The position numbers and the translations under genes were made by a program. 39,028 bases of DNA from an uncultured Pelagibacteraceae bacterium (lineage in GTDB: Bacteria; Pseudomonadota; Alphaproteobacteria; Pelagibacterales; AG-422-B15), in NCBI GenBank assembly GCA_902624455.1, contig CACNXQ010000003.1, positions 1-39,028 on the forward strand. The letters are read 5' to 3'. Below are positions 17,378 to 25,994 of this stretch, piece by piece (position 1 is the first letter of the stretch; each line of letters opens with the position of its first letter). The notes beneath the pieces are model-generated. The model had not been told where the DNA came from. It did not search any database and was given only the letters and a program-made list of their open reading frames with translations.

Positions 17378-17745
17378 TCAATTTAATTAAAAATATTGAG
17401 AAAGTTGCTCTCGTTTTAATAATTTTTGCAACTGTCATTGCAATCGGTTACGAAATTCATGCAATGTACGAAAAAAGCTTGGTTGAGCTTGCTGACTTAT
17501 TGCTGCTGTTTATTTATCTTGAGGTCATACAAATGATAAGAGAATACTGGACGCTTAATAGAATTAGAATAAGTATTCCTCTTTTTATTGCAATTACTGC
17601 GGTAGCTAGATTGATAATTCTTCAGGGTAAAACTATGGACCCTAGCATGTTATTATATGAAGGTGGGGCAATTTTATTGATTGCTCTTGCTGTATTAATA
17701 CTAAAGGCTCGAAAATTAAAAATCTTTGCGGATGCAGAAGATTAA
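17374..17745 (+). CDS. PsiE-like (phosphate-starvation-inducible E family) membrane protein
   Basis: Small 123-residue inner-membrane protein with four hydrophobic segments (about 10-30, 40-56, 66-86 and 93-111). Between the second and third is the family-like stretch YLEVIQMIREYW. PsiE of E. coli is induced by phosphate starvation but has no established biochemical function. The gene starts within the thiolase stop codon and ends overlapping the DUF4864 gene, so it probably shares their transcript. I saw no pho-box-like repeat upstream of the operon. Confidence 0.72.
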   Translation: MINLIKNIEKVALVLIIFATVIAIGYEIHAMYEKSLVELADLLLLFIYLEVIQMIREYWTLNRIRISIPLFIAITAVARLIILQGKTMDPSMLLYEGGAILLIALAVLILKARKLKIFADAED

Positions 17746-18163
17746 TTCATTCTTAAAATACTCTCTAATAATTCTATTTCTGTCATTTAAGGTAGAGGCT
17801 TCCATCTTATCAGATAAAGATGAAGTCGATATTATCAATGTTGTAAAATTGCAACTTGAAGCGTTTCAACAAGACGATTTTGAAACAGCTTATTCATTCG
17901 CTTCTCCAATTATTAAACAAATATTCAAAAATGCAGACGAATTTAAAAGGATGGTCAAAAGTGGGTATCAAGCTGTTTATAGGCCCAAAAGTGTCAATTT
18001 TGGTCCAGTTGAATTAATTGATGGCGTACCTGTTTTGATTGTTTATCTCGTTGATCCAGATGGTATTTTTGTTACGGCTACCTACACTATGCAAAAACAG
18101 GATAATGGAGAATGGCTTATAAATGGGTGCATGCTTAATAAAGCAGTTAGTGATGAAATTTAA
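17732..18163 (+). CDS. DUF4864-type exported protein
   Basis: A 143-residue protein of unknown function. I choose the ATG at 17732; a TTG two codons upstream gives a longer reading. The N-terminus is a plausible signal peptide: basic MQK, then hydrophobic YSLIILFLSF and a small-residue site VEAS near residue 23. The mature part contains AFQQDDFETAYSFASP and DNGEWLINGCML, a pattern typical of the NTF2-like DUF4864 family. One cysteine is near the C-terminus. It overlaps the psiE-like gene by 14 bases and abuts the convergent glycosidase stop codon with no spacer. Confidence 0.72.
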   Translation: MQKINSFLKYSLIILFLSFKVEASILSDKDEVDIINVVKLQLEAFQQDDFETAYSFASPIIKQIFKNADEFKRMVKSGYQAVYRPKSVNFGPVELIDGVPVLIVYLVDPDGIFVTATYTMQKQDNGEWLINGCMLNKAVSDEI

Positions 18164-19405
18164 TTAATTTGAGTTATCAATTATTGACTTATAAAACTCA
18201 AGACTAGTTTTACCTTTTCTCTCAAGTGTATCTCGATCTACACTAACTAGTCCAAATCGTGGTTTGTATCCAAAAAGCCATTCAAAATTATCAAGAAAAG
18301 ACCAATAAAAATATCCTCTTATATCTAAACCATCATCAATACATCGCTGTAAGCCTTCAAGTGCAGTTGTGATATAATTTATCCTTTGCTGATCATCATC
18401 TGTTCCAATGCCGTTTTCAGTTACTATCATTGGACAATTAATTTTTGGGCTTACGTATCTTAAAACATTTTCCAGCGACTCAGGATAGTATTCATAGCCC
18501 ATAACCAACATATCTGATGTCTTTAAATTAGGCGTGATGACACCATCAGGTCCAAATGTATGACGTGTATAAGTTTGGATCCCTATAAAGTCATCATTCT
18601 TAGTTTGATCAAGACATACATCAACGGATTCTTTGTGTGCCTCATCCCTTACTGACTCACCTCCTTCAACACACTGGTAGTCCATAATAGATAGAGTGAT
18701 GCCAACTGGTTGATTATTATTTAAATTTTCTTTTATGACTGAAAAGGATTTCACGTGAGCCTCCATCATGCAATCTCTTATTTTGAATGGATGACCAAAA
18801 AGAAATGGTCCAAAATTTTCCAGCGTTGAACCACAAGATTTTGCAGCTTCGCTAACAAACGGCATAAGAGTTTTCATGCCACCAGCAGGATAACTAGGAA
18901 AACTATGTGCAAAGCATGAAGTTAGATTAGCCTCATTGATAGTACAAATCATGTCTGAGTAATCTCCAAGCTCTTTAGTAATTTTTTCAGCATACCTTAT
19001 ATATAAATCCACATTTTTGCTTTTTTCCCAACCACCTTTAGCTGTAAACCATAATGGAGAAGTAAAATGCTGATAAGTAACACATGTTTTAACATTCTTT
19101 GAATGGCAATAATCGAGAACTTTTTTATAGTGATCAATTGCTTCTTGAGAAAACTCTCCTTCTGAGGGCTGAATTCTAGCCCATTCAATGGATAGACGGT
19201 ATGATTGTATTGAATTATCAGCCATTAAATCAATATCTTCTTCATATTTATTCCACTGATCACAAGCGATACCTGATGGTTCCACAAAAGTTGTATTTTT
19301 GGTATTTTCTAATAACCAGAAATCTGAATTTTTATTATTACCTTCAACTTGATGAGCGGCTGTTGCAGTACCCCATATAAAATCTTTTGGCAAATTAAGT
19401 TTCAT
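18164..19405 (-). CDS. GH1 beta-glycosidase (beta-glucosidase/beta-galactosidase)
   Basis: Retaining glycoside hydrolase of family 1, 413 residues, without a signal peptide and therefore cytoplasmic. The N-terminal signature is FIWGTATAAHQVEG (9-22). The acid/base is E158 in CTINEAN (the family usually has NEP), and the nucleophile is E330 in IVTENG. The glycone-site motif SFLDNFEWLFGY (369-380) is intact. It lies two bases after galactokinase and downstream of a GPH sugar symporter, so I infer that the natural substrate is a beta-galactoside, although GH1 enzymes often accept both glucosides and galactosides. It is the last gene of the operon and converges on the DUF4864 gene with no spacer. 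Confidence 0.9.
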   Translation of the reverse strand: MKLNLPKDFIWGTATAAHQVEGNNKNSDFWLLENTKNTTFVEPSGIACDQWNKYEEDIDLMADNSIQSYRLSIEWARIQPSEGEFSQEAIDHYKKVLDYCHSKNVKTCVTYQHFTSPLWFTAKGGWEKSKNVDLYIRYAEKITKELGDYSDMICTINEANLTSCFAHSFPSYPAGGMKTLMPFVSEAAKSCGSTLENFGPFLFGHPFKIRDCMMEAHVKSFSVIKENLNNNQPVGITLSIMDYQCVEGGESVRDEAHKESVDVCLDQTKNDDFIGIQTYTRHTFGPDGVITPNLKTSDMLVMGYEYYPESLENVLRYVSPKINCPMIVTENGIGTDDDQQRINYITTALEGLQRCIDDGLDIRGYFYWSFLDNFEWLFGYKPRFGLVSVDRDTLERKGKTSLEFYKSIIDNSN

Positions 19406-19407
19406 AA

Positions 19408-20439
19408 CTATATAAATTTTGCATTTGGATAATTATCAAGAATATACTTTTTAAGTTCTTCAACCAGTTCTTTTTTTACTAGAGTCACAATAGCTCCACC
19501 AAAACCAGCGCCTGTTAATTTAGACCCTAAGGCACCAAAAGAGTTAGCTAAATCAACTAATTTATCTAGTTCAAGTGTAGAAACCTTATAATATTTAGAT
19601 AATGACATATGGCTTTCCGTCATCAATTTTCCAAATTCTTCAGCTCCATTACTTTTTAAAAATTGAGCTGCTTTAACCACTCTTATATTTTCTTCTATTA
19701 CATGTTTACTAACACCAAGCTCATCGTCGGACAGTGACTGAATATCATGTTCACCAATCTTTGATTTTACACAGAGATTCTCAACATTCATATTTTTTGC
19801 AGCAGAATAGCACAATTCTTTTTTTTGATTAAAATTACTATCCGACAATATTCTCTGAGTATTACTGTCAATAATTACAAACTTATAATCTTTGAAAATG
19901 GGTATCAATTCATAATTTCTGTTTGCTGTATTAAGAAAAAGAGCCTCATTTTGATTACCTAAGACTGAAACAAACTGATCCATTATTCCACCACCCACAC
20001 CAACAAAATTATTTTCAATGTCATAAGCTAAATCTATCAACTCCTTATTTGATATAACTCTCTGAAAATACTTAACTAATGATTTTATAGTACTAACTGT
20101 AATTGCAGCAGAAGAGGAGAGTCCTATACCTAGTGGAAGACTGCTTTTAATATTAATTGATATATTAGTTACTTTAACTTTGAATTTTTGTTCAAAAAAT
20201 AGGCATGAACCGATAATAAAATCAGTCCAATCATGTCTTTTTTCTAATTTCTTAACAATAAACGAGTCTTTATATTTGTCAGAAACTATAGAAATATAAT
20301 CAGTATTTTTATTTTTGCTTATTTCACAAATAATTGAATTCTTTATTTGTAATGGCATTACATGCCCACCATTATAGTCTAGATGTTCTCCAATGAGGTT
20401 AACTCTCCCAAAGCCCTCACCAATTGAGATTGCATTCAT
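19408..20439 (-). CDS. galK: Galactokinase
   Basis: GHMP-family kinase forming galactose-1-phosphate from galactose and ATP; 343 residues, somewhat shorter than E. coli GalK (382). The galactokinase signature is GRVNLIGEHLDYNGGH (11-26), with R12, E18 and D21 at the sugar-binding positions. The phosphate loop is LPLGIGLSSSAA (101-112), the catalytic aspartate is D154 in GGGIMDQF, and motif 3 is GSKLTGAGFGGA near 308-319. It sits nine bases after the GPH transporter and two before the GH1 glycosidase. No galT, galE or galM is in the window, so the fate of galactose-1-phosphate is not shown here. Confidence 0.88.
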   Translation of the reverse strand: MNAISIGEGFGRVNLIGEHLDYNGGHVMPLQIKNSIICEISKNKNTDYISIVSDKYKDSFIVKKLEKRHDWTDFIIGSCLFFEQKFKVKVTNISINIKSSLPLGIGLSSSAAITVSTIKSLVKYFQRVISNKELIDLAYDIENNFVGVGGGIMDQFVSVLGNQNEALFLNTANRNYELIPIFKDYKFVIIDSNTQRILSDSNFNQKKELCYSAAKNMNVENLCVKSKIGEHDIQSLSDDELGVSKHVIEENIRVVKAAQFLKSNGAEEFGKLMTESHMSLSKYYKVSTLELDKLVDLANSFGALGSKLTGAGFGGAIVTLVKKELVEELKKYILDNYPNAKFI

Positions 20440-20448
20440 AACTTATAT

Positions 20449-21774
20449 TTATCTTTGTTTTAATTCAGTAAATATTTTCTCGTAAAAGTTACTATCGTAC
20501 TTATTAAAGTACGTAACAATTATTGCTATAGTTCCTGCAACAGCTGGAAAAATGTATCCCATGATAAAGAGACCATTCAATGTTTCTGGAGTTTGTTGTG
20601 ATGCATTCGCAACATAGTCCGTACTTTCTAAAATAACTCCTGCCAGCCATGCACTAAAACCAACACTTAATTTAAAGACAAATACATGAGCTGCATTTAG
20701 AACACCTTCAGCTCGGAGTCCAGATTTCCATTCACCGTACTCAATTGTATCGGCAATCATTGACCAAGCCATAACACCCGCCATACCAAAACCAATGAAA
20801 CCAAAGGTTGCAATAAAAGCCAATAACCAGAAGTTTTCATATCCTGTAATATAATAGATTATTAAATCTGTAATTACGTAAAGAAAAGTTCCAATCATAA
20901 ACAAAGTTTTTTTCTCAAACTTATGCTTAATTACGTTAATTAAATATGCACCAAACATAATTTGCAAAATTACACCAAGTAAAATTAGACTAAAATAAGC
21001 CTCTAACTGAAGGTTATATTTAACAAAATACACGACTGTGAGTTGCTTTATATTATTTGCAACCCAAGTAGTTAAAAGTGCCAGTATCACGAAATGCAAT
21101 GGATAATTATTAAATACCATTTTGGTTACTTTTTTAACTCCAATGCTTTCTTCATATGGTTTTGAATAAACTTCCTTGGTATTGAAAAAGCATAAAAATG
21201 CAAAAATAGCTCCCAGCACAGCTAAACAACCGACTACAATTGGAAACCCAACCTGTGGTGAGCTGAAGAGTCCAACAAGAGGCAATGTTAAAACTGCAAC
21301 TGTAATTGATCCAGAGCTTGCTCCTAAATATCTAAAGGATGCAAGTGAAGTTCTTTCATCTCTATCTTGCGTCATCGCGGGAATGAGTGAACCAACTGGA
21401 ATAGCAATTATTGTATATAGAGTAGTGAATGTAATGTAAGTGAAAAGAGCCCAATAAAATTTGCCTGTTTCTGATAAATCAGGGGAAGTAAAACATAGAA
21501 TAATCATTATTAAAGCAGGTACCGATCCAAACAAAATATAAGGTCTAAATTTTCCCCATCTTGTTGATGTGTTATCTGCAATATATCCCATAATTGGGTC
21601 AGTAAACGCATCCCAGATTTTTGCTATAAAGAAAACTAATCCAGCGTTAACGGGCGATAATCCAAAAATATCTGTGTAAAAAAATAATAAGTAGAAAACA
21701 GTCAATTGCCACATAATATTTATGGCAAAATCTCCTCCACCGTAAAATAGTTTAGATCTAAAACTTAATTTCAT
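20449..21774 (-). CDS. GPH-family sugar:cation symporter (MFS)
   Basis: Glycoside-pentoside-hexuronide family transporter, 441 residues with about 12 hydrophobic segments. The family signature is present at about residues 50-80: DAFTDPIMGYIADNTSTRWG, followed by KFRPYILFGSVP. A central cytoplasmic loop carries KPYEESIGVKKVTKM. Relatives such as MelB, XylP and LacS import galactosides, glucosides or xylosides with Na+ or H+. Its neighbours predict uptake of an intact beta-galactoside, cleaved inside the cell. The start overlaps the upstream serine hydrolase stop by four bases (ATGA); galK follows nine bases downstream. Confidence 0.87.
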   Translation of the reverse strand: MKLSFRSKLFYGGGDFAINIMWQLTVFYLLFFYTDIFGLSPVNAGLVFFIAKIWDAFTDPIMGYIADNTSTRWGKFRPYILFGSVPALIMIILCFTSPDLSETGKFYWALFTYITFTTLYTIIAIPVGSLIPAMTQDRDERTSLASFRYLGASSGSITVAVLTLPLVGLFSSPQVGFPIVVGCLAVLGAIFAFLCFFNTKEVYSKPYEESIGVKKVTKMVFNNYPLHFVILALLTTWVANNIKQLTVVYFVKYNLQLEAYFSLILLGVILQIMFGAYLINVIKHKFEKKTLFMIGTFLYVITDLIIYYITGYENFWLLAFIATFGFIGFGMAGVMAWSMIADTIEYGEWKSGLRAEGVLNAAHVFVFKLSVGFSAWLAGVILESTDYVANASQQTPETLNGLFIMGYIFPAVAGTIAIIVTYFNKYDSNFYEKIFTELKQR

Positions 21775-22913
21775 ATTGTATCATATACAGTTTCAACTAA
21801 CTTTAGTGCTCTCTGATCACCAAGCATTGAACCAGTTAATAAGTTCATAGTATATGCGCAGCTAATTCCATTTTCAGGATCACCGTAAGCCATAGAGCCA
21901 CCCCATCCAGTGTGACCAAAAGCCTGACTACTTTTTCCAAATAATTTTCCGCCACCTACACTATAACCCACGTAAGACCATTGCATAGGAGATTTCATTA
22001 CTTGGTCATCTCCACTAATAGCTACTGAAGTAAGGAGGTCAAATGTATCTGATGAGATAAATTTATTATTTTTATGAGATAGGAAAAAATCATAGATTTT
22101 AGCGAGTGATCTTGAATTAGAATGACAATTCATAGCAGGAATTTCAGCTAGTCTCCATTCAGATGTATTAGCTGTTTTAGTTCTATTTGCTGGATTCAGA
22201 AATGCAGTTATTAGATATTCATCTACATTTTTTGGATTACTGAAGGCTTTCCTTAAGCTCTCTGAGCTTATCAATTCAGCTATATTATCATGATACATTG
22301 AGGGCGTTCCAATAAAACATTTTGTTTCAAGTGGATAATTAAGTAAATCTTCTAGATTTCTTCCAACTGACTTGCCAGTAATTCGTTTTATTAACTCACC
22401 AACTAAAAAACCAATTGTTTTTGGATGATAACATATTTTCTCTTTAGCTTTATGATAGGGTGCCTGCTTAGCTAAAAGATCAACTACAAAATCCCATTTG
22501 TAAAAATCTGTTTCATCGATTGGCTGTCTCCATCCATACATACCTGCTTGATGCGATAGTAGTGTTTTGACTTTAATTTCTTCTTTTCCAGAATCTGCAA
22601 ATTCAGGCCAGTAGTCAGCTACATTTTTTTCCAAATCCAAGTCACCATTATCAATTAATTTGGCTACTATCATTGCAACAATACCTTTACTCGTTGAATG
22701 TATATTGACTATGGTATTTGCGTCCCATTTGTTTTTTTTATCACGGTCTCGGTGACCACCGTAAAGGTCTACCAAGACTTCGCCATTTTGATATACGGCA
22801 AAAGAAGCCCCAACTTCTTCATCATTTTCTAGGTTTTTTTTAAATAATTTATACGTGTCCTCGAATTTTTTATTGAACTCACCCAAATCTGTTATTTCAT
22901 TATCCGCAGTCAT
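21771..22913 (-). CDS. Beta-lactamase-fold serine hydrolase (family VIII esterase-like)
   Basis: Hydrolase of the class C beta-lactamase/DD-peptidase fold, 380 residues with no signal peptide, so cytoplasmic. The nucleophile motif SxxK is S73-T-S-K76 in IHSTSKGIVA. The general-base tyrosine is Y162 in CYHPKTIGFLVGELIKRITG, the arrangement of EstB/family VIII carboxylesterases. GHTGWGGSMAYGDPENGISCAY near the C-terminus replaces the KTG box. A cytoplasmic location and this motif set argue for esterase or amidase activity rather than antibiotic resistance. It heads the galactoside operon, so it may deacylate the imported glycoside, which is an inference. The gene is divergent from the EamA transporter across 46 bases. 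Confidence 0.82.
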   Translation of the reverse strand: MTADNEITDLGEFNKKFEDTYKLFKKNLENDEEVGASFAVYQNGEVLVDLYGGHRDRDKKNKWDANTIVNIHSTSKGIVAMIVAKLIDNGDLDLEKNVADYWPEFADSGKEEIKVKTLLSHQAGMYGWRQPIDETDFYKWDFVVDLLAKQAPYHKAKEKICYHPKTIGFLVGELIKRITGKSVGRNLEDLLNYPLETKCFIGTPSMYHDNIAELISSESLRKAFSNPKNVDEYLITAFLNPANRTKTANTSEWRLAEIPAMNCHSNSRSLAKIYDFFLSHKNNKFISSDTFDLLTSVAISGDDQVMKSPMQWSYVGYSVGGGKLFGKSSQAFGHTGWGGSMAYGDPENGISCAYTMNLLTGSMLGDQRALKLVETVYDTI

Positions 22914-22959
22914 TTATAGTGTCATAAATCTATTATTTATATATCCTGATTTAGATTAT

Positions 22960-23868
22960 ATGACAGAGCAGAATAACAAAACATATTTAATCGGATTTAT
23001 ACTAGCTCTATCAGCTGGCCTGATTTGGAGTTTTGGGGCACCAACAGTTCGTTACATGATTGATGCTCAAATCTATCAGTGGCATTATCTATTTTGTAGA
23101 GGAATAACCGTCGCAACAATTCTACTTATTTTTTTACTTTACCATGAAGGTCTCTCATTTAGACACAATTTTAAAAGAGTAGGGTACTCCGGACTTCTTG
23201 GAGGTATTGGATTAGCATTTGCATTCATATTTTTCATTTTTGGGATGACATTTACATCAGCTGCAACCACTTTATTTATGATCGGAACTCAACCTTTGTT
23301 TGCAGGATTATTTGCTTATTTATTTCTAAGAGAATATATGAGAACAGCGACAGTCATTGCTTGCCTCATCTCATTGCTAGGAATGGTTTTGATGGCATAT
23401 AATGATTGGAATGCAGGAACAATTTTAGGATGGCTATTTGGTTTATTTTGTTCAATAGGATTTGCGATTTTTGCAGTAACACTTAGATGGCAACCCGATA
23501 CTCCTAAATTTACGACCATTATTATTGCTGGAATTTTTTGTGCTTTATTCTCTCTAGTTATGATAATTATTTTTACTGATAGTTACACAATGCCTGTTCG
23601 AAATATTTATTTGAGTATGTTACACGGTACCTTTGTGGCAACTGGTTTAATTTTATTGAGTATTGGAGCAAGGTACCTTCCAGCAGCTGAATTTATGCTC
23701 CTGTCCTTAACTGAAGTTATAGGTGGTGTAATATGGTGCTGGATACCATTGTTTGGAGTAAATGAAGTTCCTGGAGCATATACATTGATAGGTGGTTTCG
23801 TAATTATTATCGCTATAGCCTTTCATGCAATTGGAACGAGACAAAAAGTTAATCCCCCCACACTATAA
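22960..23868 (+). CDS. EamA/DMT-family permease
   Basis: Drug/metabolite transporter with ten predicted membrane helices and two EamA repeats, 302 residues. I choose the ATG at 22960 (MTEQNNKTYLIGF). The reading frame is open from 22855, but that longer form would overlap the divergent serine hydrolase gene and add a non-conserved N-terminus. Repeat ends are recognisable: FIFGMTFTSAATTLFMIGTQ in the first half and SIGARYLPAAEFMLLSLTEV in the second. Substrate is unknown; members export or import amino acids and other small metabolites. It precedes the HIBADH/Fe-ADH/DLH operon by 15 bases and may transport that pathway's substrate. Confidence 0.85.
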   Translation: MTEQNNKTYLIGFILALSAGLIWSFGAPTVRYMIDAQIYQWHYLFCRGITVATILLIFLLYHEGLSFRHNFKRVGYSGLLGGIGLAFAFIFFIFGMTFTSAATTLFMIGTQPLFAGLFAYLFLREYMRTATVIACLISLLGMVLMAYNDWNAGTILGWLFGLFCSIGFAIFAVTLRWQPDTPKFTTIIIAGIFCALFSLVMIIIFTDSYTMPVRNIYLSMLHGTFVATGLILLSIGARYLPAAEFMLLSLTEVIGGVIWCWIPLFGVNEVPGAYTLIGGFVIIIAIAFHAIGTRQKVNPPTL

Positions 23869-23872
23869 ATTT

Positions 23873-23878
23873 AAGGAG
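23873..23878 (+). promoter_or_regulatory. Ribosome-binding site of the HIBADH-like gene
   Basis: AAGGAG lies just after the EamA stop codon and five bases before the ATG at 23884. It is one of the few canonical Shine-Dalgarno sequences in the window and fixes the start of the following gene. Confidence 0.7.
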
Positions 23879-23883
23879 AAAAA

Positions 23884-24828
23884 ATGAGCGTAGGATTTAT
23901 TGGTTTAGGCAATGTAGGATTAAAGCTTGCAAATAATTTATTAAGTTCTGAACATTTACTTTTTGTTCATGATTTAGATAAGAACAATGCATTAGAAGTT
24001 ATAAATAAGGGAGCGATATGGTGTGAAAGTTCCATGGAAATAGCTGAGAAATGCGAAACTATCATTACATGTCTTCCTAGTCCCCAAGCAGTTTCTGAAG
24101 TTATTGAAGGACCTGAGGGTTTATTAAGGTCTGATGTGAGAGAGAAACTTTGGATTGAAATGAGTACTACTGATAGTGAAGAAATGATAAGGCTAGCAGA
24201 AATTTCAAATTCTAGAGGACTTGAGGCAATTGAGGCACCAGTTTCTGGTGGATGTCATCGTGCCGCTACAGGCAATATTGCAATCTTTGCTGCTGGATCT
24301 AGGACTAATTTTGAACGAGCTTTGCCAATTTTAAAATGTCTAGGACATGAAATTCTTCATATTGGTGAATTGGGTAAAGCTTCAGTATTAAAGGTAGTTA
24401 CAAATTTTTTGGCTTCGACTCATCTAGTTGCTCTCGGTGAAGCACTTGCAGTGTGCAAGAAATCTAATATTGATTTAACTAAAGCATTCAAGGGTATTAA
24501 GATAAGTTCTGGTAACAGTTTTGTACATGAAACTGAAAGCCAGGTTATCTTGAATGGAAGTTATAATATAAATTTTACAATGGATTTGGTGTGTAAAGAT
24601 GTTCAACTATTTCACTCGCTAGCAGAAGATCATGACGTGCCAACTGAAATATCATCAAATATTGTCGAGATTTTTAATGAAGGAAAGGAAAAATATGGCT
24701 CACGTGCATGGTCATCTATGATTGTAAAAAGAATAGAGGATCAATGTGGGATCAATTTAAGAGCGCCAGGTTTTCCTGATGAGATAATCGATCTCGACAA
24801 TAAAAGAGAAGGCTTAGAAATAGTTTAA
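23884..24828 (+). CDS. 3-hydroxyisobutyrate dehydrogenase-family beta-hydroxyacid dehydrogenase
   Basis: NAD(P)-dependent oxidoreductase acting on a beta-hydroxyacid or its semialdehyde; 314 residues. The Rossmann motif is GFIGLGNVG (4-12), the substrate loop is APVSGGCHRAATGN (118-131), and the catalytic lysine is K170 with N174 in LKVVTNFL. KDVQLFHSLAEDHDVP in the C-terminal helical domain is typical of the family. Members include HIBADH, tartronate semialdehyde reductase, gamma-hydroxybutyrate and sulfolactaldehyde reductases; I cannot choose between them. Its stop codon directly abuts the next start, so it is coupled to the iron alcohol dehydrogenase. Confidence 0.85.
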   Translation: MSVGFIGLGNVGLKLANNLLSSEHLLFVHDLDKNNALEVINKGAIWCESSMEIAEKCETIITCLPSPQAVSEVIEGPEGLLRSDVREKLWIEMSTTDSEEMIRLAEISNSRGLEAIEAPVSGGCHRAATGNIAIFAAGSRTNFERALPILKCLGHEILHIGELGKASVLKVVTNFLASTHLVALGEALAVCKKSNIDLTKAFKGIKISSGNSFVHETESQVILNGSYNINFTMDLVCKDVQLFHSLAEDHDVPTEISSNIVEIFNEGKEKYGSRAWSSMIVKRIEDQCGINLRAPGFPDEIIDLDNKREGLEIV

Positions 24829-25992
24829 ATGCTTGATATACAAACAGTAAATTGGAACTATCCTACACCAATATGGTTTGGAATAGGTCGTATTAACGAT
24901 ATTTATAAAGCTTGTAATCAGTTCAATTTTTCAAATCCATTGATAGTAACAGATCCAGACATGCTAGATAATCAGGGCTTTAAAGAAATTATCTCACAAT
25001 TAGATAATAAGTCTGTAAGTTATTCTATTTTTTCAGAAATTAAGGGTAATCCAACTGGAACAAATGTTATGGATGGCGTTCAATGTTTTAAGACAAATCA
25101 AAATGATGGAGTAATAGCTGTAGGTGGAGGCAGTTCACTTGATGCAGGAAAAGCAATTGCATTTATGTCCACGCAATCAGAAGACCTATTTTTCTTTGAA
25201 GACATAGGTGATAATTGGACTCGTGCAAATACGGAAAATTTACCAAATGTTATTGCAATTCCAACAACTGCTGGAACAGGATCAGAAACAGGAAGATCAT
25301 CACTTATCATTGATGAGACAAACCATACTAAAAAAATTATTTTTCATCCCTCAATGTTACCAGAATTAGTTATTATGGATCCTAATTTAACGTTGTCTTT
25401 ACCTCAACACCTTACTGCCTCAACAGGTATGGACTCCCTCGCTCATTGTTTAGAAGCGTATTGTGCAAGAGGTTTTCATCCGATGGCGGATGGTATTGCT
25501 TTAGAAGGGCTAAAAAATATTAAAGATCATTTGTTAAATGCTTTTAGTAATCCCTCAGATATAGAGTCACGATCAAGATTGTTAGTCACTTCAGCTATGG
25601 GTTCGACTGCTTTTCAGAAGGGACTTGGTTTAATTCATTCTCTTAGCCATCCAATTAATGCAGTTAACGATATTCATCATGGCCTTTCGAATGCTATTTT
25701 CACACCCTACGTTTTAAAGTTTAATAAGCCTGTCATAAGTGAAAAAATAACTCTATTAACAAAATATCTTGAAATTGATAACCAGTCATTTGATGGATTT
25801 ATGGAATGGATTCTTTATATGAGAAAAAATTTAAATATCCCCCACACTTTAAAAGAGTTAAAAGTCGAATTTGACTTTGATATGTTGGCTAGTATGGCTT
25901 TAAATGATCCATCAACTGCTCCAAATCCCAAAGATATAAACTTGAGTGAAATGAAACAACTTTACATCGATTCCTATGAGGGTAACCTATAA
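24829..25992 (+). CDS. Iron-containing (group III) alcohol dehydrogenase
   Basis: NAD(P)- and metal-dependent alcohol dehydrogenase of 387 residues. The nucleotide-binding motif is GGGSSLDAGKAIAF (99-112), with PTTAGTGSET (145-154). The metal ligands are D202 and H206 in TGMDSLAHCLEAY, H270 in LIHSLSHP, and H284 in IHHGLSNA. The group includes lactaldehyde reductase, 1,3-propanediol and 4-hydroxybutyrate dehydrogenases and maleylacetate reductase. The downstream dienelactone-hydrolase-like gene (two bases away) would fit a maleylacetate-type pathway, but these residues are closer to the alcohol-dehydrogenase branch. The exact substrate is unresolved. Confidence 0.88.
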   Translation: MLDIQTVNWNYPTPIWFGIGRINDIYKACNQFNFSNPLIVTDPDMLDNQGFKEIISQLDNKSVSYSIFSEIKGNPTGTNVMDGVQCFKTNQNDGVIAVGGGSSLDAGKAIAFMSTQSEDLFFFEDIGDNWTRANTENLPNVIAIPTTAGTGSETGRSSLIIDETNHTKKIIFHPSMLPELVIMDPNLTLSLPQHLTASTGMDSLAHCLEAYCARGFHPMADGIALEGLKNIKDHLLNAFSNPSDIESRSRLLVTSAMGSTAFQKGLGLIHSLSHPINAVNDIHHGLSNAIFTPYVLKFNKPVISEKITLLTKYLEIDNQSFDGFMEWILYMRKNLNIPHTLKELKVEFDFDMLASMALNDPSTAPNPKDINLSEMKQLYIDSYEGNL

Positions 25993-25994
25993 AT

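Noticed and set aside
21771-22913. The serine hydrolase as an antibiotic-resistance beta-lactamase
   Set aside because: It has no signal peptide, and it carries the STSK/YH arrangement of family VIII esterases within a sugar operon.
22855-22959. N-terminal extension of the EamA transporter
   Set aside because: It overlaps the divergent serine hydrolase gene and adds unfamiliar sequence before the first conserved helix; the ATG at 22960 is better.
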